Origin: Desulfococcus sp.
Lineage (GTDB): Bacteria > Desulfobacterota > Desulfobacteria > Desulfobacterales > Desulfosalsimonadaceae
Assembly: GCA_024641805.1 (NCBI GenBank)
Contig: JAHECJ010000179.1
Coordinates: 1 to 5,611 of the forward strand
Direction: 5' to 3'
DNA length: 5,611 nt
The translations under genes were made by a program, and so were the position numbers. Numbering within the stretch: the first letter of the stretch is position 1; each line of letters opens with the position of its first letter. The notes beneath the pieces are model-generated. The model was not told where the DNA came from, ran no database searches, and saw only the letters and a list, made by a program, of their open reading frames with translations. Positions 1 to 5,448 of this stretch are shown here, one piece after another.

Positions 1-791
1 TCTTTTTCAAAAAGATACGACGCGTATCCTTTATTGTCGCCGCTGATCAGTTTGTTGGTGTTCCCCAGGCTGGTGGGATGAATGGCAAACCAGTTAAGGG
101 TTCCGATTTCCTGGCCTCCGGATGTCACGAACTTGAGCAGGGTCATGGTTTTATCGGTATTGGACGCATACCGGCTGATTTCCTCCGGCGGATTATTTTC
201 GTAAGCGATCGGCGACCGGTTCCACCCGCAGTCATTCAACTGGCCGGTGTTGATCAGAATGCTGCCGGGTGTCAGGTTGTTGTGCGCCCGGACAATCGAC
301 TGGTAGATGCCGTTGGCCACGCAGTTAAAATTGGTCTCGTCATACCCCAGCATAGACAGATCGTACATGGCATAATGAGAATATCCGCCGGGCGCGCTAT
401 GGGTGTGATTGGCGCTGAGAAGGACATTTTTGTCCGTATACAGGCCACCGTAGGTGTTTTGCAAGAGCTGGGTCACCCGCTGTTTGACGCCCTGGGGAAT
501 GATTCCGGTATCAGCACTGACAAACGCCACCCGCTTTCCGGAACCCGGATCAACGACCACAAAGGCCCGCGACCGCAGCCGCATACTGATGCCCTCGGTT
601 TTCTGATCCGGCATGGAATATCCCATCATGCCGAGTTCGGCAGCCGGCCCCGTGATGTCGTAAATACCGGAACCAATGTAAAAATTCGACGATTGAGCGG
701 TCACCGGCATACCGACCACTGTTAGAAAACAGAAAAATACGACCGGTGAAAACCTGGCGATTCCTGAAAAAATCTGTTTACCGAACTTCAT
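1..791 (-). CDS. Neutral/alkaline (non-lysosomal) ceramidase, N-terminal part, cut by window edge
   Basis: This is the first 263 codons of a secreted ceramidase, which hydrolyses the N-acyl bond of ceramide to release a sphingoid base and a fatty acid. Residues 1-32 form a signal peptide: basic start, hydrophobic stretch around 16-28, and a likely cut after VTA at 30-32. The mature part follows the family (Pfam Ceramidase_alk) closely. It has YDITGPAAELGMMGYS at 44-59, QKTEGISMRLRSRAFV at 63-78, the metal-site loop NHTHSAPGG at 128-136, HYAMYDLS at 139-146, the second zinc-site histidine H238 in WFAIHPTS, and SGDNKGYAS at 250-258. The closest match I recall is the Pseudomonas aeruginosa enzyme, about 670 residues long. 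The catalytic serine motif and the remaining zinc ligands lie beyond the left edge, so activity cannot be judged. A GGAGGG Shine-Dalgarno precedes the ATG at 791. The gene is divergent from a TetR regulator. Confidence 0.93.
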   Translation of the reverse strand, partial: MKFGKQIFSGIARFSPVVFFCFLTVVGMPVTAQSSNFYIGSGIYDITGPAAELGMMGYSMPDQKTEGISMRLRSRAFVVVDPGSGKRVAFVSADTGIIPQGVKQRVTQLLQNTYGGLYTDKNVLLSANHTHSAPGGYSHYAMYDLSMLGYDETNFNCVANGIYQSIVRAHNNLTPGSILINTGQLNDCGWNRSPIAYENNPPEEISRYASNTDKTMTLLKFVTSGGQEIGTLNWFAIHPTSLGNTNKLISGDNKGYASYLFEK

Positions 792-848
792 TTTTTAATC
801 CCTCCCCCGTGAATTAAAATTTTAAAGTGGCCCTGTATAATTTGGATA

Positions 849-877
849 ACAATACAAAAATTTAACGCTTACGTCAA
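849..877 (-). promoter_or_regulatory. Sigma70-like promoter of the ceramidase gene
   Basis: Reading leftward, a -35 box TTGACG (872-877) is separated by 17 bp from a -10 box TATTGT (849-854). Transcription would start near 842 and give a leader of about 50 nt before the ceramidase ATG at 791. The boxes match the consensus at 5 of 6 and 4 of 6 positions with ideal spacing. The nearest palindromic operator (984-1001) lies more than 100 bp upstream of the -35 box, so simple steric repression by the TetR protein at this promoter is not obvious. Confidence 0.55.
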
Positions 878-983
878 TAAACAATAACTACCTTATTAAA
901 CAAGATATTTGACTTAAATTAGCTTATTTCAAAATTCTGTTTTTAGCTGTAAACCATGTTTGCCATAAGGGTAAAAAAATATA

Positions 984-1001
984 TGAGTGAGCGCTCACTC
1001 A
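984..1001. promoter_or_regulatory. Perfect 18-bp palindromic operator (copy 1), probable TetR-family site
   Basis: TGAGTGAGCGCTCACTCA is identical to its reverse complement over all 18 bases. Length, symmetry and position beside a TetR-family gene are typical of that family's operators. The layout resembles TGAATGA...TCATTCA, the operator of the Bacillus TetR-type fatty-acid regulator FadR. A possible rightward promoter (TTGCCA at 960-965, 16 bp, TATGAG at 982-987) would have its -10 box overlapping the site. Binding by the adjacent regulator is inference. Confidence 0.75.
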
Positions 1002-1089
1002 AAGTAATCCATACGCCTGAGCCATGTCAAGAAAATTATTTTAACCCGCGGCTTCTACAATCAAAACCATCCGAAATAAATAAATTTTA

Positions 1090-1130
1090 TTGACAGAAAC
1101 CTTAAAAAACGAGTAAGCACTCACTATCAA
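1090..1130 (+). promoter_or_regulatory. Probable promoter region of the TetR-family gene, overlapping operator copy 2
   Basis: A consensus -35 hexamer TTGACA lies at 1090-1095 but has no good -10 box at normal spacing. An alternative pair is TTAAAA (1102-1107), 17 bp, TATCAA (1125-1130), each matching consensus at 4 of 6 positions. In either reading the degenerate operator at 1110-1127 covers the spacer or -10 zone, which would allow direct autorepression. The transcript would have a leader of about 130 nt containing a small CGGGC/GCCCG hairpin at 1170-1185. Confidence 0.35.
1110..1127. promoter_or_regulatory. Degenerate copy of the 18-bp TetR-type operator (copy 2)
   Basis: CGAGTAAGCACTCACTAT matches the perfect palindrome at 984-1001 at 13 of 18 positions and keeps both half-site cores (GAGT and CTCACT). 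Its centre (between 1118 and 1119) is 126 bp from the centre of copy 1, which is 12 helical turns at 10.5 bp per turn. It sits in the presumed promoter of the TetR gene. Confidence 0.65.
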
Positions 1131-1263
1131 TATGAAATGAAACCGGAAACCCAAAAGTCAAAAATCATCCGGGCCTTTACGCCCGCAAATCCCTGAACTC
1201 TGATGCGCCATGGCCTTAAATACAGGGGGTTCAAAATTTAAATAAAGGAAAAAAAAGACGGAC

Positions 1264-1968
1264 ATGACAACGCCTGCAGATGCTAAAACCGATCAAACAA
1301 CCTATTTTCTTGAAAAACATTTCAAAGATGGGTTTGAAAAAATCGCCGCAGAAAAGCAAAAACGCATCATGGATGCGGCCATTGCCGAATTTGCCGCCAA
1401 GGGCTTTATCGCTGCGAATATCAATATCATTGCTAAAAATGCCGGCATCAGCATCGGCTCCATGTATAATTATTTTGAATCCAAGGAGAGCCTGTTTTTA
1501 ACCATTGTGGACTATGGATACGGGGTTCTGGAGAGCGTAATATCTAGTGTGGATCTTGAACGTGGGGATATCTTTGAAAAATTTGAACTGCTGCTGCGCA
1601 TGGCCCAGAAATACTCCAGAGAGTACCCGGAACTCAACCAGATTTACCTGGACCTCACCTCCGAAGGCCTGTCCCATCTATCCAAAAAACTCTCCAAGCA
1701 GATGGAAAGCATTACCGCGGATTTTTACCGCATCCTCATGGCAGAGGCAAAAAAAGACGGGACGATTGCCGCGGACCTGGACGAATATGTTACATCCTTC
1801 TGCATCGACAACCTGATGGTGATGCTCCAGTTTTCGTATATATCGGATTATTACAGGGAACGATTGAAGATCTTTGCCGGGGAGGATGCCCTTGAAAATG
1901 ATGAAAAAATCATCCGGGGTATGATGCGGTTCATCCGGAGGGCGTTGGGCCCGGTTGGATGCAAATAG
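1264..1968 (+). CDS. TetR/AcrR-family transcriptional regulator
   Basis: A 234-residue one-component repressor-type regulator. The N-terminal DNA-binding domain spans about residues 28-78: KQKRIMDAAIAEFAAKGF at 31-48, then the helix-turn-helix IAKNAGISIGSMYNYFESKESLF at about 56-78, with the YNYFESKESLF signature typical of the family. The rest (about 80-225) is the helical ligand-binding and dimerisation domain, too variable to name a ligand. An 18-30 residue extension precedes the HTH domain. The start at 1264 is forced: an in-frame TAA lies at 1243-1245 and the next ATG is inside the HTH domain. The Shine-Dalgarno AAAGGA (1244-1249) is about 14 nt from the ATG, longer than usual, so translation may be weak. 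Two palindromic operators upstream suggest autoregulation. The divergent ceramidase gene is a candidate target, so a fatty acyl or sphingoid ligand is possible but unproven. It ends in TAG with no plus-strand T-tract terminator seen after it. Confidence 0.95.
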   Translation: MTTPADAKTDQTTYFLEKHFKDGFEKIAAEKQKRIMDAAIAEFAAKGFIAANINIIAKNAGISIGSMYNYFESKESLFLTIVDYGYGVLESVISSVDLERGDIFEKFELLLRMAQKYSREYPELNQIYLDLTSEGLSHLSKKLSKQMESITADFYRILMAEAKKDGTIAADLDEYVTSFCIDNLMVMLQFSYISDYYRERLKIFAGEDALENDEKIIRGMMRFIRRALGPVGCK

Positions 1969-2081
1969 CTTACTTTTTTCCACTCACCGACTCACCCTTG
2001 TTTCCAAATTCCGAATACGGTTTCAGCACTTTGAGCGCAGATTAAACGATTAGAGCTTTAATATGGCCGGAACTCCACAAC

Positions 2082-2118
2082 AAAAACGGCGCTTAAACCC
2101 CATCGGGTTTAAGCGCCG
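2082..2118 (-). terminator. Intrinsic terminator of the two-gene unknown unit
   Basis: A perfect 14-bp stem (2087-2100 with 2105-2118) with a 4-base loop CATC is followed, reading leftward, by TTTTT (2082-2086), then GTTGTGG. This fits a Rho-independent terminator for the leftward gene ending at 2259, about 140 nt downstream of its stop. The stem could also slow rightward transcription from the TetR gene, but no T-tract follows it on that side. The 1969-2258 gap holds no other clear element except an in-frame open extension of the gene ending at 2259. The stem and flanks resemble the hairpin at 4550-4593. Confidence 0.85.
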
Positions 2119-2258
2119 CAGATGGCCAGCTGAATCCTTATCAACTCTACAATATCATCTTCATTGAACCTGTTTCCGCTTCCGAACCAATTGAATTTGC
2201 CAGCCAGGAAAAAAATTTTAACTCGTTTACAGAGATTCCCGTCGTACAAGCTCCAAAT

Positions 2259-3350
2259 CTAATCTTCAATAACAAACACCTTTTTGAGAACATTGCTGAG
2301 CGCTTCGTCTTCCAGTTCAGCGGAGTTAAAATTTTTACCTTTGTTTTTTAACATGACCATGGCGTCTTGTGCCAGGTTCACAATATTCCGGACCGTTTTC
2401 TGATGAAATGCCAGGTCCTTGTTCATCAGCCCCTTTAAGGACATAAATTCCTTTTCACGCATGGGAATGCGACTTAACATCTCGATGTCACCGTCATCCC
2501 CCAGAATTACCAGGCATCGAATGGAAAGCTGAAAAAACCGCAGCAGGTTTTTCAGATGATCCTGACTTCTCTGAGATTTATACAGCGCGGAATCCGCATG
2601 GGAAAATTCCTCAACCGTATCCCGCACCACCTTATAAATCGTTTTCCCCCCAACCAAAGTTAAAAAGATAAAAACTTCCCGGAGAAGCCGGATCAGTGAT
2701 TCGGTCAGCAACTGGGACGACTTTTCTTTTTGGGGATTCAGCGACAGATAAAGATTGGTCTTGATGGTCTTGATCTTTTCAATAAAACGATCTTCCCACT
2801 GACTTTCAATCAGCTTGGACAACCTGTCGATGAGCTGCTTATTTTTTTCGTCTTTGGAGACCAGGACCTCTTCCGGGGTAAATTCAAAATCGTGATTTCG
2901 CATTGCAAAATGCTCGAATAAAAGCATGTTTACAAAAATCAATGCGTTGATATCCGAGTAATGCAGATGCAGGGGATAAAAAAAGAAATCCTTTAAAATA
3001 AAATCTATATACCGGCCGACCTGGGTATCGTCCTGGATCAAATGCACCAGACAATTGATAATTGCAGTTCGGTCATCCTGCCGGTTGACTGATTTTAAAT
3101 CCATCCATATCAGAGAAAAGGCTTCTTCCCAGTTTTCAAATTCATGACGGTTCTGGTTGAATCGGACCCTGCTGAACCGGCCATCTCTATCAAAACAATC
3201 CCGCCACATTTCGATATATTTATTATTGTTGATTTCCACCATGGAGCGGACGATGCGTTTGTCCAGACCGTCGATCAGAAATAATGCATTATAGGCATTT
3301 CCGGCCTTCCTGATCTTTTTCCTTGATGTATTTTTAACACTTATTTTCAT
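2259..3350 (-). CDS. Uncharacterised, mostly helical protein of 363 residues
   Basis: I do not recognise this protein. It begins with a basic stretch (KNTSRKKIRKAG, 6-17) and has no signal peptide. Long predicted helices follow, with a hydrophobic aromatic patch YIDFILKDFFFYPLHLHY (114-131) and another around 134-149. A charged segment lies at 165-200, a hydrophobic helix LLREVFIFLTLVGG at 222-235, and an acidic GDDGDIE at 284-290. No nucleotide-binding loop, HTH or known catalytic motif is visible; the patches are too interrupted to call membrane spans. The ATG at 3350 is bounded by an in-frame TGA at 3357-3359 and has only a weak Shine-Dalgarno. It lies 93 bp after the 239-residue gene and probably shares its transcript. 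The gene ends in TAG, and the same frame stays open for 49 further codons until a TAA inside the terminator stem. Confidence 0.85.
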   Translation of the reverse strand: MKISVKNTSRKKIRKAGNAYNALFLIDGLDKRIVRSMVEINNNKYIEMWRDCFDRDGRFSRVRFNQNRHEFENWEEAFSLIWMDLKSVNRQDDRTAIINCLVHLIQDDTQVGRYIDFILKDFFFYPLHLHYSDINALIFVNMLLFEHFAMRNHDFEFTPEEVLVSKDEKNKQLIDRLSKLIESQWEDRFIEKIKTIKTNLYLSLNPQKEKSSQLLTESLIRLLREVFIFLTLVGGKTIYKVVRDTVEEFSHADSALYKSQRSQDHLKNLLRFFQLSIRCLVILGDDGDIEMLSRIPMREKEFMSLKGLMNKDLAFHQKTVRNIVNLAQDAMVMLKNKGKNFNSAELEDEALSNVLKKVFVIED

Positions 3351-3388
3351 AAATACTCAACATCCGCGCATTCTCTTCGTATATGCAA

Positions 3389-3428
3389 GGCCATTGTCAT
3401 TTGCGGTGTGCAATTAACAATGATGGCC
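3389..3428 (-). other. Imperfect hairpin in the gap between the two unknown genes
   Basis: GGCCAT (3389-3394) can pair with ATGGCC (3423-3428). After a bulge the arm continues with TGT/ACA, and an inner TTGC-GGTGT-GCAA hairpin lies at 3401-3413. No T-tract follows on either strand, so it is not an intrinsic terminator. It could be an intercistronic stability or translation element between the 239- and 363-residue genes. It may also be chance. Confidence 0.3.
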
Positions 3429-3443
3429 ACCCGGAGCCCACAG

Positions 3444-4163
3444 TCAATTCATAAAACTGCTGTGGATCCGGCGGACCAGTTTCTCCAGGTCCTCCCGATT
3501 GAAATGGTTTAAGCTAGCCAGAATCGTCAGATTGGCATCCGGATGATTTGATTCATTATAAACAACCCGTTTGGAGTCTTTTGCAACTTCATTGACATAC
3601 TGTGCCCATATCATCAGGCATGAGTTGATCTTTTGGGCACTGCCTTCGTTCCAGTCATTTAAGTCGATCTCGATGGTATAAATACCGGCAAAGGCAAAAA
3701 ATTGAAACGCTTTGTAAAGTTTTCCGATTAACGCGGGATCATCGATGATTTTATTTTTAACCAGATACGCGATATAGGGTTTATCTACGACGCAATCCCC
3801 GCATGAAATAACATAATCAAACTGAGTTTCTTTTCCGACGGTGTTTTCCTGATGATGCACCAGACCGAGCCCCCGATGCCTGATGGTCAGCTTACGCGCC
3901 TTGGTTCTCTGCGGAATTTCAAGCATCCGGCTCAATTGGTTAATGAGCGGCCTGAATTCATCCTTGTGTTTAACAAAAGTATTGCTGAGCCGGTAATTAT
4001 TTAATGTACGCGACAAAAGATAGGCAAACTCCACCATGCTTTCGCGCCATTCATTCAACTGTTGTTGTTCATTAATATAAAATTGTCTGACATCTTCCAG
4101 CCCTTGAAACTGTTCGTAAAGTTTTTGTGCTTCCAGATCTAGTTCAACAATGGCGTTTCTCAT
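3444..4163 (-). CDS. Uncharacterised cytoplasmic protein of 239 residues
   Basis: I do not recognise this protein. Residues 1-85 look helical and partly coiled-coil (LDLEAQKLYEQFQGLEDV at 8-25, then EQQQLNEWRESMVEF). Residues 90-175 look mixed alpha/beta, with KLTIRHRGLGLVHH (91-104), a CGDC pair of cysteines at 121-124, and a strand-like AGIYTIEIDLNDW at 159-171. A helical end carries LNHFNREDLEKLVRRIH (218-234). There is no signal peptide or membrane span. The CGDC could bind metal or be redox active, but no second cysteine pair is seen, so this is speculation. The start at 4163 is supported by a GGGGA Shine-Dalgarno seven bases upstream. It is the first gene of a probable two-gene operon, behind a strong promoter and a leader palindrome. 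Confidence 0.87.
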   Translation of the reverse strand: MRNAIVELDLEAQKLYEQFQGLEDVRQFYINEQQQLNEWRESMVEFAYLLSRTLNNYRLSNTFVKHKDEFRPLINQLSRMLEIPQRTKARKLTIRHRGLGLVHHQENTVGKETQFDYVISCGDCVVDKPYIAYLVKNKIIDDPALIGKLYKAFQFFAFAGIYTIEIDLNDWNEGSAQKINSCLMIWAQYVNEVAKDSKRVVYNESNHPDANLTILASLNHFNREDLEKLVRRIHSSFMN

Positions 4164-4174
4164 TTTATTTTCCC

Positions 4175-4186
4175 CGTGATATCACG
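4175..4186. promoter_or_regulatory. 12-bp perfect palindrome in the leader of the unknown operon
   Basis: CGTGATATCACG is fully self-complementary. It lies between the predicted promoter (4212-4240) and the ATG at 4163, just upstream of and touching the Shine-Dalgarno region. As DNA it could be a repressor operator a few turns downstream of the transcription start. As RNA it is too tight to form a hairpin with a normal loop. No cognate regulator gene lies next to it. Confidence 0.45.
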
Positions 4187-4211
4187 ATTTTAATATTTTT
4201 TAAAAAATCAG

Positions 4212-4240
4212 ATAATAAAATCATTTAAAAATAATTGCAA
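4212..4240 (-). promoter_or_regulatory. Strong sigma70-like promoter of the unknown two-gene unit
   Basis: Reading leftward, -35 TTGCAA (4235-4240), a 17-bp spacer, and -10 TATTAT (4212-4217, 5 of 6 consensus). The start of transcription would be near 4205, giving a leader of about 40 nt before the ATG at 4163. The surroundings are very AT-rich, which helps melting but also raises the chance of false boxes. Confidence 0.6.
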
Positions 4241-4338
4241 AAAATGTACCGTATCATAGGTCATGTTACGAAAATCATAACTATATGTTTTAATATTGTT
4301 TTTCTAAATATCAACCTGGATAAACACCCACTGAAACC

Positions 4339-4371
4339 ATACTGACAGTATAAAAAAATATACAGTATTAT
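4339..4371 (+). promoter_or_regulatory. Cluster of nested inverted repeats with a possible rightward promoter
   Basis: ATACTG-A-CAGTAT (4339-4351) is a perfect 6+1+6 inverted repeat, and a further CAGTAT lies at 4363-4368. GTATA (4348-4352) and TATAC (4359-4363) form another inverted pair. CTGACA (4342-4347), 18 bp, TATTAT (4366-4371) could be a rightward promoter. The gap between the genes starting at 4163 and ending at 4637 is 473 bp. It otherwise holds the leftward promoter, the leader palindrome and the terminator at 4550-4593. Between about 4375 and 4545 I see no convincing gene, only very short open frames. Confidence 0.3.
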
Positions 4372-4549
4372 CTTTTTTCTGACTCACGGAGAGACCATTC
4401 AGTAATTGACAACAGGCAGACGGATGGACTTCTTTCGGGCTTGGGACAGATAAAAATTCCGGGGGAAAATGAGAGGAATAAAACTCAAATATTGAATCTT
4501 GAATAAAACAAATAAAGGGTCAAAACTTTAATATTTAATTTGACGCCAC

Positions 4550-4593
4550 AAAAAAACAGCGCTTAAAAAGAAAAATCAATTTAAGCGCCGCTG
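4550..4593 (-). terminator. Intrinsic terminator of the SLOG-family gene
   Basis: Reading leftward, a 9-bp stem (GCGCTTAAA and its complement, 4559-4567 with 4580-4588) with a 12-base A/T-rich loop is followed by seven T residues (4550-4556). A short CAG/CTG flank (4557-4559 with 4591-4593) can extend the stem with a bulge. It lies about 45 bp after the stop at 4637. The stem core and both flanks resemble the terminator at 2082-2118. Confidence 0.8.
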
Positions 4594-4636
4594 ATGAATG
4601 GTGCCGGACCACCTGCGCCTGGCCACCAATAACTTA

Positions 4637-5197
4637 CTATTTCCCCGCAGGTCCGAAAGATCGGATGAAAAGGTCGCGGAGCGCCTGCCGCCCGTCTTCG
4701 GTGAGGTTTCGGGTGCCGGTGCCGGCAAATGTATCCGAGGTAATCACCGGTGTGCTTGGAACCCACTGGCTGTTCTCCCAGGAGAACCATCCCTTCCGGT
4801 CCTGATCATAGACGCTCAGCGGCCGGTTGAACAGTTTTGCCAGCTCGACCCCCCAGCCGGTTCCCCCTTTGACGGTGTTGTCCGCCTGGATCCAGCCCAC
4901 TGCAACGACGTGGTAACCGTTATTGATCATGTGAAAAATGGACTGAATGACTTTCCGGATCTTATCCGTCTTAGAGTAAGTCCGCTTCATCAGTTTTGAC
5001 ACGATTTCCATGCTGACGTCACCTTTTTGCAGCTCTTCCTGGGTCAGGACTTTGACGCCCCGGGTGCGCTCGGAATCATGTCCTTCAAAAGATATATTCA
5101 CTTCTTTCATGTGCCAGGCTTCGGCAAGTTTGCCGAATTCCGCCTCGGTTCCCTTGTGGCCGCCGCTGTATACCGTGATTTTTGAAATGTCTGTCAT
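4637..5197 (-). CDS. SLOG-superfamily (Rossmannoid nucleotide-binding) protein, function unassigned
   Basis: A complete 186-residue protein of the SLOG/LOG-like fold, whose members bind nucleotides or nucleotide derivatives as enzymes (for example phosphoribohydrolases) or sensors. The N-terminal strand and glycine loop are ITVYSGGHKGTEAEF (7-21), like the SGGAxGxDxxF loop of the superfamily. A second glycine-rich loop, KGGTGWGVELAKLF, is at 110-123, followed by a strand and loop VYDQDRKGWF (129-138). The end has FAGTGTRNLTEDGRQALRDL (157-176), typical of the small stand-alone members. No transmembrane or effector domain is attached. AGGAG (5206-5210) gives a good Shine-Dalgarno for the ATG at 5197. 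The gene ends with tandem stops TAG TAA. It lies downstream of a HAD-like hydrolase gene, with a terminator hairpin in between. The exact subfamily and ligand cannot be decided here. Confidence 0.85.
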   Translation of the reverse strand: MTDISKITVYSGGHKGTEAEFGKLAEAWHMKEVNISFEGHDSERTRGVKVLTQEELQKGDVSMEIVSKLMKRTYSKTDKIRKVIQSIFHMINNGYHVVAVGWIQADNTVKGGTGWGVELAKLFNRPLSVYDQDRKGWFSWENSQWVPSTPVITSDTFAGTGTRNLTEDGRQALRDLFIRSFGPAGK

Positions 5198-5239
5198 TTA
5201 TTTATCTCCTGAACTTTTTAAAAATTTGTGCAAATATGC

Positions 5240-5273
5240 AAAAAAAAACACCCCGCCGCTTATCGGCAGGGTG
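5240..5273 (-). terminator. Intrinsic terminator between the HAD-like and SLOG genes, or attenuator in the SLOG leader
   Basis: On the leftward transcript a 10-bp stem (5264-5273 with 5249-5258, one G-U pair) with a 5-base loop is followed by nine U residues (5240-5248). This is a textbook Rho-independent terminator. The G-U pair would be a C-A mismatch on the other strand, which supports leftward use. It lies 176 bp after the HAD stop at 5449 and only 52 bp before the SLOG ATG. Confidence 0.88.
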
Positions 5274-5280
5274 AGCGGCT

Positions 5281-5309
5281 AAAGTAAGGCCTTTATTTAA
5301 AAATTGCAA
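5281..5309 (-). promoter_or_regulatory. Possible promoter of the SLOG gene
   Basis: Reading leftward, TTGCAA (5304-5309), 17 bp, TACTTT (5281-5286). The -10 box is weak at 3 of 6. A start near 5274 would place the terminator hairpin at the very 5' end of the SLOG leader. No better promoter was seen between the hairpin and the ATG. The 5274-5448 stretch otherwise holds only a small CAGAAAA/TTTTCTG inverted repeat (5366-5386). Confidence 0.25.
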
Positions 5310-5448
5310 CCCCGGCGGTCATATTTTTTTTTAGACAAAGTGATTATTGATTTTTTAGAGACTTGCAGAAAATTGTAATTTTTCTGGCACACAAGCCACC
5401 GGAAAACGGAAAGGTCATTAAATTTTTCAATACCGATGTTTAATCTTC

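Noticed and set aside
78..725. 215-codon plus-strand open frame
   Set aside because: It is antisense to the ceramidase frame, which has clear family motifs and a signal peptide; the plus-strand translation looks like nothing coherent.
1203..1241. 12-residue upstream open frame before the TetR gene
   Set aside because: It has no Shine-Dalgarno, overlaps another tiny frame starting at 1209, and has no overlap with the TetR start; it is too short to support.
1280..1983. Shorter open frames in other registers over the TetR gene (1280-1501, 1547-1816 plus; 1678-1983 minus)
   Set aside because: They are out-of-frame or antisense shadows of a well-recognised TetR regulator.
1982..1996. Direct repeat ACTCACC-G-ACTCACC just after the TetR gene, similar to an operator half-site
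   Set aside because: It is a direct repeat without the inverted partner half, so it does not form the 18-bp operator; likely chance.
2730..2921. 63-codon plus-strand open frame
   Set aside because: Antisense to the 363-residue gene, with no ribosome site or recognisable product.
4423..4482. Very short open frames starting at 4424 and 4470
   Set aside because: They run only 8-9 codons with no recognisable product; not supportable as genes.
2087..4593. Idea that the two similar hairpins are integron attC sites framing gene cassettes
   Set aside because: They lack the RYYYAAC and GTTRRRY end boxes and are followed by T-tracts, which fits intrinsic terminators.
4581..5282. Open frames at 4581-4790 (minus), 4598-4999 and 5010-5282 (plus)
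   Set aside because: All overlap the SLOG gene, whose frame carries the glycine-loop motifs; these are shadows.
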